Origin: Gemmatimonadota bacterium
GTDB taxonomy: Bacteria > Gemmatimonadota > Gemmatimonadetes > Gemmatimonadales > GWC2-71-9
Direction: 5' to 3'
Length of the DNA: 64,000 nt
Assembly: GCA_003222195.1 (NCBI GenBank)
Contig: QHVB01000025.1
Span: forward strand, 248,001 to 312,000
The position numbers and the translations under genes were made by a program. Below the pieces are notes generated by a model. It did no database searches, had not been told where the DNA came from, and saw only the letters and a program-made list of their open reading frames with translations. Of the stretch, positions 1 to 8,923 are shown in pieces; the first letter of the stretch is position 1; each line of letters opens with the position of its first letter.

Positions 1-724
1 AGAGCACGAGCGCCAGCGAGTAGAGATCGCTGCGGCCGTCCACGGCATCCCCCGACAACTGCTCCGGGCTCATGAACTCGGGCGTCCCGAGGACCAGGCC
101 CGTCTTGGTGACCTTCTGCCCGGCTTGATCACCCCCAACCGCCTTGGCGATCCCGAAGTCGACGACCTTCACCATATCGCCGCCGCTCCTGCGGCTGGAC
201 ACCATGATGTTGTCCGGCTTGAGATCGCGGTGCACGATGCCGAGGTCGTGCGCGGCCTGGAGCGCGTCGGCAGTCTGGAGGAAAATCGGCGTGGCGCGGG
301 GCAGGGGGAGCGCGCCCTCGCGTTCGATCACGTCGGTCAGCGGCTCGCCTTCGATGAACTCCATCGCGAGATAGATCAAGCCGTCTGGCGTCTCACCGAA
401 GTCGTAAATCGCGCAGACGTTGGCGTGGTTGATGCGGCTGGCGTTCGCGGCCTCGCGGTTGAAGCGCGCGACGGCGTCGGGATCGTGCACCATCGACGGA
501 TTCATCACCTTGATGGCGCTGCGCCGCCCCATCTTGACGTGCTCGGCGAGATAGACCTGACCCATGCCGCCTTCGCCCAGCTTCTTTACGACATGGTAGC
601 GATCGGCAACGATCTGGCCGACCAGGTCGCTCGCGGGCGCCGCCGACCGCAGCGTCTGCCCATCGTTGGGACAGAACTTCACGTCATCGGGATATTCGGT
701 GGAGCAGACCGGACAGATCTTCAT
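1..724 (-). CDS. Serine/threonine protein kinase with N-terminal zinc ribbon (partial, C-terminus beyond window)
   Basis: A Hanks-type kinase that would phosphorylate Ser/Thr on partner proteins. Reading from the ATG at 724, a CxxC/CxxC zinc ribbon (C4, C7, C18, with CPNDG in place of the last pair) precedes the kinase domain from about residue 43. Visible motifs are the Gly-rich loop GEGGMG (50-55), catalytic Lys72, HRDLKPDN with Asp167, DFG with Asp189, and GTPEFMSPEQ. The reading frame runs off the left edge just after RSDLYSLALVL, so any membrane or sensor region is unseen. The start codon overlaps the stop of the FHA gene by 4 bases (ATGA), so the two are probably co-translated; FHA proteins commonly read phospho-Thr signals from such kinases. 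Confidence 0.95.
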   Translation of the reverse strand, partial: MKICPVCSTEYPDDVKFCPNDGQTLRSAAPASDLVGQIVADRYHVVKKLGEGGMGQVYLAEHVKMGRRSAIKVMNPSMVHDPDAVARFNREAANASRINHANVCAIYDFGETPDGLIYLAMEFIEGEPLTDVIEREGALPLPRATPIFLQTADALQAAHDLGIVHRDLKPDNIMVSSRRSGGDMVKVVDFGIAKAVGGDQAGQKVTKTGLVLGTPEFMSPEQLSGDAVDGRSDLYSLALVL

Positions 725-1683
725 GCCGGGATGGGTGCGGCGGCGGGCAGCTCGACCCGCAGCAGCTTGTCGCCCACCATGATGCGTGAGCCGTGCTGCA
801 GCGGCATCGCGCCGCGCGCCGCGATGGCGACGCCATTGCGGCTGTGATCGTCGACCAATACGAAATCAGCATCCTCGGAGCGCACCGTCGCGTGCTGCGC
901 GCTCATCGACGGATCGTACGGGAAGATCCAGTCGCCGCGCTCGCGGCCGACGTGAATGTCGCGGCCGGGGGAGAGTTGAATGACGTCGCGCGAGCTGCCG
1001 TCGGTGCGAAGCTGCGTCAGACTGGCGATGTCGGCGCTCGGCACCATGCTCCCCATGCGCTTGGTCGCGTCGGCTTCGACGGTGTGCGGCCCGGGGTAGC
1101 CGAGCCGCTTGAAGCGCAGCACCTGCGAGCCGATCAGGATCAGGTCACCGTCGGTCAGGAGGTAAGGACCTTCGAGAAAGACCCACGTGCCGTTGCGGCT
1201 GCCGAGGTCGCGTACTTCGAGGCGCCCTTCCTCCCACGACAGCTTGGCGTGCAGTGGGGAGAGAAACTGGTCCTCCGGGAACTGGATATCGCCTTCGGTG
1301 CGCCCGATGGTCGTCGCGGCGTGCTTGCGCTCAAAGCGCGCCAATTCGGTGGCCAACTCGGAAACCAGAACCAGTGTGAGGGAGTGATCGGCGCGTCGGT
1401 CGGGAATGAGGCGGCGGTCGAGTGCTCCCGCGCCGGGCGAGGTGACCACCGATCCGCACACCGGGCAGGGAGCGTCTGTCGGCGCATTGCCCTCCAAGCC
1501 TGGCCCGCTGGTGCGCGAGACCAGCCCGCCGCCGCCGCCTCCGCCGCCCCCCCCGCCCCCCCCGCCCGCGACGACGGCGGCTCGCGCGGCCGCCGCTTTG
1601 GTCAGCGGCTTGCCGCAATCGGAGCAGAATTGCGCGCCGGCGTCGTTCTGCCGGCCGCAATATTGGCAAGCGCTCAGGGCCAT
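721..1683 (-). CDS. Double FHA-domain protein with zinc ribbon
   Basis: A 320-residue cytoplasmic phosphopeptide-binding protein. It starts with a four-cysteine zinc ribbon (C6, C9, C20, C23), then a polyglycine run (about 40-53), then a lone CPVC pair at 73-76. Two FHA domains follow. The first is at about 105-195, with IGR at 126-128, SPLHAK at 142-147 and SRNGT at 162-166. The second is at about 235-312, with VGR at 245-247, SAQHAT at 261-266 and SRNG at 281-284. The Arg/Ser/Asn residues that contact phospho-Thr are kept in both. It lies upstream of and overlaps the kinase gene by 4 bases, so it is a likely kinase partner or substrate reader. It is divergent from the amidase gene across only 45 bases. 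Confidence 0.92.
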   Translation of the reverse strand: MALSACQYCGRQNDAGAQFCSDCGKPLTKAAAARAAVVAGGGGGGGGGGGGGGLVSRTSGPGLEGNAPTDAPCPVCGSVVTSPGAGALDRRLIPDRRADHSLTLVLVSELATELARFERKHAATTIGRTEGDIQFPEDQFLSPLHAKLSWEEGRLEVRDLGSRNGTWVFLEGPYLLTDGDLILIGSQVLRFKRLGYPGPHTVEADATKRMGSMVPSADIASLTQLRTDGSSRDVIQLSPGRDIHVGRERGDWIFPYDPSMSAQHATVRSEDADFVLVDDHSRNGVAIAARGAMPLQHGSRIMVGDKLLRVELPAAAPIPA

Positions 1684-1728
1684 AACGTTAGGTGGCCCAA
1701 TCTATTGCTCGACGCTACCTTGCGCCAC

Positions 1729-3600
1729 ATGCGACTCGTGTTGGCCGCGCTGTTTGTCGCGGCACTGTGCGGCTGCGCCTCTCGCGTGCCCTCGGTCCGC
1801 CCGTCCCCCGTCCCTCGTCCTTCTTCAGTCGCCGCCTCGCGAGAGCCATTGCACATCACCATCGTCTATCCCGACACCGCCGAGCCGATCCAGGCACAGG
1901 ATTCGTCGTTCCTGTTCGGGAGTGTGGGCCGCGGGCGTGGCGATGTCGCGTTGTCGATCAACGGCTTCCCGGTTCACGTGGCTCCCAACGGCAGCTGGCT
2001 CGCCTGGATACCGCTGCCGAACGATTCACTGGCGCATTTCCAGATCGTGGCGCGCGCGGGGATCGGCGTTGAGCAGCAGGATACCACCTTCGTTGCGCGC
2101 ATCGCTCAGCCGTACCGCCCACCGCCGGGCGTCAGCGTGTGGATCGACACAACGAGCTTCACGCCGACCGACACACTCGCATTTCCCGCCGGCGAAGGCG
2201 TTCGGCTGTCGGTTCGGGCGGCGCCGGGTGCGCGCGTGCGGCTGCGCATGGAAGGGACGAAAGGGGAGGTCTGGTTCGTCCCCGACACGCTGCCGGGAGA
2301 GCCGGCGTGGGGCGTCCGCGCGTTCGGCACCGATACGAGCGCCTATCGTCTGCCGCCGGCGGCCGACCGCTACGTCGCGTGGCTGCCCGCCACGTCGCTC
2401 TGCGACGCGATCGTCGAAGCAATCGTTGGAACCGATACCGCGCGGGCGATCTGGCCATTGGTGCTCGACACGCTCGATCGCGCGCGCCCGAGCGTGGTTG
2501 TGCTCAACGACGACACGGCGCACACGGGCAAGACCGATAGCCTGACGGTCGGCAAAGCTGTCCCGTACGGCACGTACAACTGGTTCTTCCCACTCGGCAC
2601 GACCTCGGTCGCGACGGCGCGCTGGGGCAGCCAGACGCGGCTCCAATTGTCGCGCGGTGCGATCGCGTGGGTGAACACGGCGGACGTGGTACCGCTCGCG
2701 CCCGGCACGCCGCCACCGGGCGGCATCGTCGGCTCGGTGCGGCTGATCGCAGGACCGCGTTCGCTGGTCCTGCGTGTCCCGCTCCCCACGCACGTGCCCT
2801 ATAAAGTAGAAGAGGACGAGAAGAGCCTCACGCTGCGGCTGTACGGTGTCGCCTCGGATGTGAACTGGATGCAGTATGGCGGGACGGATCCGTACGTGAC
2901 GCGCCTGACCTACGCGCAGCCCGCGTCCGATGAGGTAACGATCATGGTAGCGCTGGCAGGTCGGGTGTGGGGCTATCGCACGCGGTGGAGCGGCCGCGAT
3001 CTGCTGCTCGAGATCCGCCGGCCTCCGGTCATCGACCCACGCCGGCCGCTCGCCCGCCGCACCATTGTCCTGGACCCGGGCCATCCGCCGCTTGGCTCGA
3101 AGGGTCCGGCGGGCCTGTGGGAGCCGGTCGCCACTCTCGCGGTCGCCCAGCAGGCGAAGACGCTGCTCGAGCGGGCGGGAGCGACGGTGCTTCTGACGCG
3201 GACCGACTCGACGCCGGTCGAGCTGTTTCCGCGCACCCGGTTTGCCGAGGAGCACGATGCCGATGTGCTCGTCTCGATCCACGCCAACGCGCTGCCCGAC
3301 GGAGTGAATCCCTTCGTCAACAACGGGACCAGCGTGTACTACTTCCATCCCCGCAGTGTCGCGCTCGCGCGCGCGCTCGATCGCGGGCTGGTTGGGGAGC
3401 TGGGGATTCGGGACTTGGGAATGGGAAGGGGAGATTATGCGCTCGTGCGCAATCCCTGGATGCCATCAGCATTGACCGAGGGATTGTTCATGATGATTCC
3501 GGAACAGGAGGCCATGCTGTTGTCTCCCGAAGGCCGGCTTCGATACGCGCGCGGCGTCGTCCGTGGCATCGAAGACTTCTTCCGCGAGATGGCCCGGTGA
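1729..3600 (+). CDS. N-acetylmuramoyl-L-alanine amidase (Amidase_3) lipoprotein
   Basis: Predicted to cleave the amide bond between MurNAc and the stem peptide of peptidoglycan. The ATG at 1729 gives a lipoprotein signal with lipobox LCGC, placing the lipidated Cys at 16. A long beta-rich N-terminal part (about 40-440) holds no domain I can name with confidence. The C-terminal amidase_3 domain (about 443-620) keeps the zinc and catalytic set: DPGH His452, Glu465 (LWEP), His518 in SIHANA, and catalytic Glu584 in LTEG. At 623 residues it is much longer than a bare amidase. Pro/Ser residues just after the lipobox are encoded by a C-rich repetitive stretch (1800-1826). The stop codon overlaps the start of the next gene by 4 bases. 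Confidence 0.9.
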   Translation: MRLVLAALFVAALCGCASRVPSVRPSPVPRPSSVAASREPLHITIVYPDTAEPIQAQDSSFLFGSVGRGRGDVALSINGFPVHVAPNGSWLAWIPLPNDSLAHFQIVARAGIGVEQQDTTFVARIAQPYRPPPGVSVWIDTTSFTPTDTLAFPAGEGVRLSVRAAPGARVRLRMEGTKGEVWFVPDTLPGEPAWGVRAFGTDTSAYRLPPAADRYVAWLPATSLCDAIVEAIVGTDTARAIWPLVLDTLDRARPSVVVLNDDTAHTGKTDSLTVGKAVPYGTYNWFFPLGTTSVATARWGSQTRLQLSRGAIAWVNTADVVPLAPGTPPPGGIVGSVRLIAGPRSLVLRVPLPTHVPYKVEEDEKSLTLRLYGVASDVNWMQYGGTDPYVTRLTYAQPASDEVTIMVALAGRVWGYRTRWSGRDLLLEIRRPPVIDPRRPLARRTIVLDPGHPPLGSKGPAGLWEPVATLAVAQQAKTLLERAGATVLLTRTDSTPVELFPRTRFAEEHDADVLVSIHANALPDGVNPFVNNGTSVYYFHPRSVALARALDRGLVGELGIRDLGMGRGDYALVRNPWMPSALTEGLFMMIPEQEAMLLSPEGRLRYARGVVRGIEDFFREMAR

Positions 3601-6371
3601 GCACCACGCACCACGCACCACGCACCATACTGTTGTTTGTCACCCTGCTCACCACACCAGCCGCCGCTCAGGACCCGTCAGGTCATTGGCGCACGCTTCA
3701 CACGCAGCACTTCCGCGTCCACTTCCGTCCCGAGTATCGCGCCCGGGCCGTGGTGGCCGCACGCGAGGCCGAACGCGCCTACGCGCTGCTCTCCGGTGAG
3801 CTGCATCCCCCGCGCGGCATCATCGACCTGACGCTCTCCGACGACGTCGATGCAGCCAATGGCTTCACCACCGTCTTTCCTTCGAATCGGTTCACGATCT
3901 TTCTTGTGCCGCCCGTGACGGATCCCGGATTGCAGAACTACGACAGTTGGGATCGCCTGGTGATCGTACACGAGCTGACGCACGTCTTCCATCTGGACCG
4001 CTCGCGCGGGCTCTGGAAGACGCTGCAGGCGGTGTTCGGCCGGGCACCCGGCCTCTTCCCCAACCAATATCAGCCGAGCTGGGTGATCGAGGGGCTGGCC
4101 ACGTACTACGAGTCGCGCTTCACCACCGGCGGTCGCGCCGACGGCACCTTCCATCGCGAGATCGTCGGCGCCGATGCCGCGGCGGGTCGCGCGCGATCTC
4201 CGTGGGATGCGCTGTACTTCTCACGCTGGCCGGACGGGCTCGCGCCCTACGCCTACGGCAGCCGCTTCTGGGATTATGTGTCGCGGACCGCCGGGGACTC
4301 CGTGGTCCCGCATTTCATCGAGGCCACGAGCGGTCAGCTCATACCATTTCGCGTGGGACGCCAGCTGCGCCACGCGGGCGTGCCCAACGCATTGACCGAC
4401 GTGTGGACCCGTTCCGTCGTTGCCGCCGCGCCGGAACGGTCCGGCACTCGCAGCCAGCTGATCGACGGGCGGTTGCGTTTCGAGCCGGTGCCGCGCATCG
4501 CTGCGAACGGGCGCAGCCTCGCGTATGTCCACGACGACTGGCGCGGGGCGCGCCGCTTGCGCGTCATCGATCCGGCGACTGGAGCGGTGCTGCGGTCGCA
4601 TCGGGTCAACGGCCAGGTGAGCTATGACTGGCTCGGCGACACGCTGGTCGTCGCACAGCTCGACTACACCGCGCGCTGGACTGTGCGCAGCGATCTCTGG
4701 CGCTGGTCTCCGGACGGTGCGTGGACGCGAGTGACCACCGGTGCCCGGGTCATGGAGCCCCGAACCGGCGGCGGCCTGCTCTCGACCTTGAAGCTCACCC
4801 CCGGCGGCGAGATGCCGAGTGCGGGAGCGCAGGCGAACGATGCGACCTGGGGACCAGCGGTGCCCTCGCCTGACGGTCGTTGGATGGTGGCGCCGCGAAA
4901 TCGGCATGGGCGCTGGGCTTTGGTGCGCTGGCGGGCCGGCGCGCCCGAGTCCGTGGAAGTGCTCGCGCAGGCGGCCTCGGGAAGCGTGGTCGCGGACCCG
5001 GTGTGGTCGTCGGATGACGTGCTGTTTGTGATGGATGCCGGCGGCTTCCCGCAGATTCATCGCTGGCGCGCAGGCGCAGGCATCACCCAGGTGACCGACG
5101 AACCGCTCGGCGCGCGCGCGCCGGCGCCGCTCGCTGACGGCCGGGTGGCATTTGCGACGCTGGGGAATGATGGCTGGGAGCTGCGCGCCGTTGCGCCCGT
5201 TGCGCTACCGCCGCGCCCCGTAACGCTGCCCGCACCGCTGGCCTTCGACTCCGCACCGCCCGTCGCGATGCGCGAGACCGGCTACGCCTCGTGGGGCTCG
5301 CTGCGGCCGCATTTCTGGATTCCGCTCGGCCTCGATGCTGGACAGGCCGGCCGCTTCCTCGGCGCGGCGACCGCCGGCGCCGACGCCGTCGGACGCTACA
5401 CGTACGTGGTCGAGGCCCTGTTGTCCGGGTCGCCGGCCCGCGCGCAGGGGTACTTCTTCCTGCTGAGTCAGGCGCTGGGCGATCCCACGCTCGATTTTTA
5501 CCTCTCCAACGACTGGTCGCTGACCGGCATCGACAGCACCGGCCACGTCGTGTCGTCGGAGCACCGTCAGGGCTCGATCGGCGCGACGGTGCTGGCGCAT
5601 CGCTGGCGCAGCTTCGTCTCGCTGCGCGTCGCGGCGGAGTATGAAGGCAGGCGATACGTCTCCATTCCCGATACGAATCTCGCGGCTATCTGCAATGGCT
5701 GCATCAATCGGGACCAAGTCGGCGGATCCGCCACCCTCGCGCTCGGCTCGGTCGTGGCCGCACCGCTCTCAGTGTCGCTGCAAGACGGCGCGACGGCCGC
5801 GTTGCTGTATCGGCGGAAGGAAGAGCAGGGCACCGACCGCTGGCTCAACGAAGTGCGCGCGCGCGGCAATTTCTACGCGCGTCTCGGGCCTCGGATGGGA
5901 TTTGCCTATCCCGTCCTCGCGCTGCGCGCCGCGATCGGCGCGCTGGACGGACCGATTCCCGATCGCTTGTCCGTCGGTGGTGTGTCGCAAGGCGGCGTGA
6001 ACTTCGGATTCGGGGAGGCGGGGGCGACGTTCCGCACGTTTCCGGTGCGCGGGTATGCGTCCGGCGCGGTGCAGGGTCGCCGCGCTGCAACGCTGACGGC
6101 TGAGTACCGCGTGCCCGTCACGCTGCTCGGTCGATTGCTGGGTCACCTCCCGTTCGGGGCCGACAAACTCGCCTTCGCCGTGTTCGGCGATGTCGGCGAC
6201 GCATGGAATGTCGGGGAGCCGGCGCGACTGCATCGCCTGCGCTCGATTGGCGCGGAGTTGATCGGCGACATGACGGTCAGCTACGATCTACCGTTGCGTG
6301 TCCGGTTGGGCGTCGCGCAGCCCGCGACCGGTCATCCTCAGGTCTACGCCGCATTTGCCGCCGATTTCTGA
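3597..6371 (+). CDS. Secreted HExxH metallopeptidase fused to a TolB-like propeller and an Omp85-like barrel
   Basis: Starts at GTG 3597, coupled to the amidase stop (GTGA). It is 924 residues long with a signal peptide of about 24 residues ending near PAAAQ. A gluzincin peptidase region carries HELTH at 125-129 and the third zinc ligand Glu165 in EGLATYYE, resembling peptidase-MA-like enzymes. Next come repeated blade-like segments (about 215-520) of the TolB/WD40-like type. The C-terminal third is rich in alternating beta strands, with the FPVRGY motif typical of the surface-antigen (Omp85/D15) barrel, a GDVGDAW segment and a terminal Phe. I infer a protease anchored to or displayed by the outer membrane. 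The signal-peptide start is written by a CACCACG tandem repeat (3601-3629). Confidence 0.82.
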   Translation: MSTTHHAPRTILLFVTLLTTPAAAQDPSGHWRTLHTQHFRVHFRPEYRARAVVAAREAERAYALLSGELHPPRGIIDLTLSDDVDAANGFTTVFPSNRFTIFLVPPVTDPGLQNYDSWDRLVIVHELTHVFHLDRSRGLWKTLQAVFGRAPGLFPNQYQPSWVIEGLATYYESRFTTGGRADGTFHREIVGADAAAGRARSPWDALYFSRWPDGLAPYAYGSRFWDYVSRTAGDSVVPHFIEATSGQLIPFRVGRQLRHAGVPNALTDVWTRSVVAAAPERSGTRSQLIDGRLRFEPVPRIAANGRSLAYVHDDWRGARRLRVIDPATGAVLRSHRVNGQVSYDWLGDTLVVAQLDYTARWTVRSDLWRWSPDGAWTRVTTGARVMEPRTGGGLLSTLKLTPGGEMPSAGAQANDATWGPAVPSPDGRWMVAPRNRHGRWALVRWRAGAPESVEVLAQAASGSVVADPVWSSDDVLFVMDAGGFPQIHRWRAGAGITQVTDEPLGARAPAPLADGRVAFATLGNDGWELRAVAPVALPPRPVTLPAPLAFDSAPPVAMRETGYASWGSLRPHFWIPLGLDAGQAGRFLGAATAGADAVGRYTYVVEALLSGSPARAQGYFFLLSQALGDPTLDFYLSNDWSLTGIDSTGHVVSSEHRQGSIGATVLAHRWRSFVSLRVAAEYEGRRYVSIPDTNLAAICNGCINRDQVGGSATLALGSVVAAPLSVSLQDGATAALLYRRKEEQGTDRWLNEVRARGNFYARLGPRMGFAYPVLALRAAIGALDGPIPDRLSVGGVSQGGVNFGFGEAGATFRTFPVRGYASGAVQGRRAATLTAEYRVPVTLLGRLLGHLPFGADKLAFAVFGDVGDAWNVGEPARLHRLRSIGAELIGDMTVSYDLPLRVRLGVAQPATGHPQVYAAFAADF

Positions 6372-6389
6372 AAACACTGGCGCTTTCTG

Positions 6390-6418
6390 TTGACCGTCTC
6401 TGGGGCGAACCCTAAGTT
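6390..6418 (+). promoter_or_regulatory. Probable sigma-70-type promoter for the kinase at 6443
   Basis: TTGACC at 6390-6395 and TAAGTT at 6413-6418 are separated by exactly 17 bases. Transcription would begin near 6425, leaving a leader of about 18 bases with a weak GGAG before the TTG start. This is pattern evidence only. Confidence 0.5.
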
Positions 6419-6442
6419 AGCCCCGTCCCCTCGGAGATCGGA

Positions 6443-8293
6443 TTGTACTGCTCTCGCTGTGGCACCCAGAATAAGGACACCGCGAAGTTCTGCGACTCTT
6501 GCGGCCTCGACCTGACGGCGATGACGCCCACCGGCGTGCGCGCCGAGGCGGCGGACATCGCCGAAATCGACATGGTGCGCCAGGAGCTCGACGCGGAGTA
6601 CGAAATCCTCGAAGAGCTGGGGCGCGGCGGCATGGCGATCGTGTTCAAGGCGAAAGAGAAGCAGCTCGACCGCGAAGTCGCGATCAAGGTGCTGCCGTTC
6701 TCGCTCGCGTTCGACAAGGAATTCGTCGAGCGGTTCCAGCGCGAGGCGCGCACGTCGGCGAAGCTCGAACACCCGAACATCATCCCGATTTACCGGGTCG
6801 GGAAATCGGGCCGGATCATTTACTTCGTCATGAAGTTTCTGCGGGGCAAGCCGCTCTCCAGCATCCTGGTGGCGCGTGGCTCGCTACCTCCCGCCGAGAT
6901 CAAGAAGATCCTCGCCGAAGTGGGCCGCGCGCTCGCCTACGCCCACAAGAAGGAAATCGTCCATCGCGACATCAAGCCCGACAACATCATGTTCGATGAG
7001 CACGGGCACGCGGTGGTCACCGACTTCGGCATCGCGAAGGCGGCGTCGGGCGGCAAGCTGACCGGGACCGGAATGTCGATCGGCACGCCGCACTACATGA
7101 GTCCCGAGCAGGCCAAGGCGCAGCCGCTCGACGGTCGCAGCGACATTTATTCGCTGGGCGTCGTGGCCTACCAGTGTCTCACCGGTGGCGTGCCGTTCGA
7201 CGGTGAGGATTCCTTCTCCATCGGCTACAAGCACATCATGGAGGAGATTCCCACCCCGCCGCTCGAGAATCCCGAGCAGCGCCAGCTGTTCGAGATCGTC
7301 CGGAAGATGATGGCCAAGACGCCGGCGCAGCGCTTCCAGAACGCCGACGAGTTGATCAGCGTGCTCGAGGGCGGCCGCTCCGTCTCCTTCACCACCGATG
7401 CGACGCTCGCGATGCCGTCGCTGGCGGGCGTGCGGATCGCCTCCGCACCGACGACGCCATTGCCGCGCGCGACCGGGACGCGTCCACCTGTCGATGGAGC
7501 TGTACCCGCTACGCTGACGGGGGAGCAACCGCGCCGTTCCGTGCTCTCGGGACTGTTGCTGTGGCTCCTGGTCGTCGGCGCGGTGTTCGGTGGCGGCGGG
7601 TTCTACGCGTACAAACAGGGGCTGATCTTCGCCAAGTCACCGGGCGGACCGCCCGACTCGACGACCGCCCGCGATACGACGCGCCTCGCTGCGGGCGACA
7701 CGACAAGAACGGGAGATACCAGCCATACGACGGCGGTCGAGCCTCCGCCGCCAGCGCCCGGTGAGCCCGGGAAGCTCGTGCTCCAGAATCTGCCGCAAGG
7801 GGCCCGCGTCATGATCGACGGACAGCCGGTCCGCGGCAATCAGGTCGACCTCCCCTCCGGGGTCCGTCACCTGACGGTGCGGGCCAGCGGTTTTCGAATG
7901 TATGACCGTCAGGTCATCATCACCGCGGGTGAGACCTACAACGTGCGGGTCGACATGCAGACCAGCGAGGATACCGGCGGGCCATGCGACCAGTTTGGAC
8001 CTGCCTACAATCAGGACAACCTCTGCTTCGACACACGTCCGCTGCCGCTGTCGCCGACCCTCATTCCAGTGGCGGCGGACGTACCGATCTTTCCCCGTCA
8101 GGCGATCCTGCTCGTGCGCGTCTCTCGCAACGGCACGACGATGGAAGCGCGCGTGTTCGTTCCCTCCAACGTCGAGACGTTCAACAACGAAGCTCTCGAT
8201 ATGGCCAAGAACCTCCGCTGGAATCCGGCTCAGAAAAACGGTGAGCCGACCGAGGCGTGGGTGCAGTGGCCATTCCAGCCCGTACGCCAGTAG
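6443..8293 (+). CDS. Serine/threonine kinase with zinc ribbon, membrane anchor, PEGA domain and TonB-like C-terminus
   Basis: A 616-residue transmembrane kinase starting at TTG 6443, chosen because the zinc ribbon (C3, C6, C17, C20) begins immediately. The kinase domain (about 53-310) has GRGGMA, Lys82, HRDIKPDN with Asp176, DFG with Asp194, and GTPHYMSPEQ, so it looks active. A linker leads to one membrane segment at about 367-392. Outside the membrane lie a Thr/Asp-rich stretch, a PEGA domain (about 445-505, LPQGARVMIDG) and a C-terminal segment (540-613) resembling the TonB C-terminal fold. A TonB-like end on a kinase is unusual and suggests sensing at the cell envelope. A preceding promoter is visible, and the end overlaps the next gene. 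Confidence 0.93.
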   Translation: MYCSRCGTQNKDTAKFCDSCGLDLTAMTPTGVRAEAADIAEIDMVRQELDAEYEILEELGRGGMAIVFKAKEKQLDREVAIKVLPFSLAFDKEFVERFQREARTSAKLEHPNIIPIYRVGKSGRIIYFVMKFLRGKPLSSILVARGSLPPAEIKKILAEVGRALAYAHKKEIVHRDIKPDNIMFDEHGHAVVTDFGIAKAASGGKLTGTGMSIGTPHYMSPEQAKAQPLDGRSDIYSLGVVAYQCLTGGVPFDGEDSFSIGYKHIMEEIPTPPLENPEQRQLFEIVRKMMAKTPAQRFQNADELISVLEGGRSVSFTTDATLAMPSLAGVRIASAPTTPLPRATGTRPPVDGAVPATLTGEQPRRSVLSGLLLWLLVVGAVFGGGGFYAYKQGLIFAKSPGGPPDSTTARDTTRLAAGDTTRTGDTSHTTAVEPPPPAPGEPGKLVLQNLPQGARVMIDGQPVRGNQVDLPSGVRHLTVRASGFRMYDRQVIITAGETYNVRVDMQTSEDTGGPCDQFGPAYNQDNLCFDTRPLPLSPTLIPVAADVPIFPRQAILLVRVSRNGTTMEARVFVPSNVETFNNEALDMAKNLRWNPAQKNGEPTEAWVQWPFQPVRQ

Positions 8294-8793
8294 TCCACCC
8301 CACAGCGTTCATCGCGCCCAGCGCCGTCGTGCTGGGCGATGTGACGCTGGGCCCTCGCTCCAGCGTGTGGTACCAGGCCGTGCTGCGCGGTGACATGGCG
8401 CCGATCGTGATCGGGGAGGCAACCAATCTCCAGGACGCGACGATCGTCCACGTGGATGAGGGGAAGCCGGCCTTGATCGGCGCACGGGTGGGCGTTGGGC
8501 ACCGGGTCATCCTGCACGCCTGCACCGTGGAGGACGACTGTCTCATCGGGATGGGCTCTATCCTTCTTAATGACGTGCATGTGGGCACGGGGAGTGTGAT
8601 CGCCGCGGGAGCGGTCGTGCCGGAGGGGATGCGCGTCCCGCCCGGCTCGCTCGTCATGGGTGTGCCCGCCCGTGTCGTCCGTCACGTCGACGATGGTCTG
8701 CGTGCCCGAATCAAGGGAACCTGGGAGCATTACGTTGAGGAGGCGGCCCGACATCGGCGTGGAGCGTTCCCGGTGGAGAGAACAACTTTGTGA
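8257..8793 (+). CDS. Gamma carbonic anhydrase-like hexapeptide-repeat protein
   Basis: A left-handed beta-helix protein of 178 residues built from hexapeptide repeats (PSAVVLGDVTLGPRSSVW, then VGVGHRV and GTGSVIAAGAVV). The three histidines that bind metal in gamma-class carbonic anhydrases appear to be kept in IVHVDEG and GHRVILHAC. These proteins form trimers in the cytoplasm. Many family members lack measured carbonic anhydrase activity and are called YrdA/PaaY-like, so substrate cannot be assigned. The start is uncertain: GTG 8257 or GTG 8266, both inside the end of the kinase gene. Confidence 0.88.
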   Translation: MGAVAIPARTPVVHPTAFIAPSAVVLGDVTLGPRSSVWYQAVLRGDMAPIVIGEATNLQDATIVHVDEGKPALIGARVGVGHRVILHACTVEDDCLIGMGSILLNDVHVGTGSVIAAGAVVPEGMRVPPGSLVMGVPARVVRHVDDGLRARIKGTWEHYVEEAARHRRGAFPVERTTL

Positions 8794-8923
8794 TGTTGAT
8801 ACTCGGAGTGCGAGTCGCGACAACGAGAGTCTTCAGTCTTGCCGGGCTCTACTCGCGCGCCTACCTTGGGCCTCCACGTTCCGCTAACTTCCTAAATTCA
8901 ACTCGATTCGCCGTGAGATTCGC

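Noticed and set aside
1535-1570. Possible frameshift in the C-run coding polyglycine of the FHA protein
   Set aside because: The frame is intact on both sides and both flanking domains are in register. Homopolymer length error cannot be excluded but is not needed.
793-1728. Long plus-strand open frame upstream of the amidase
   Set aside because: It is antisense to the FHA gene, whose domains are clear. The lipoprotein signal at 1729 marks the true amidase start.
8794-8923. Cobalamin riboswitch before nrdJ
   Set aside because: The gap is only 130 bases and no B12-box-like sequence or matching helices could be seen.
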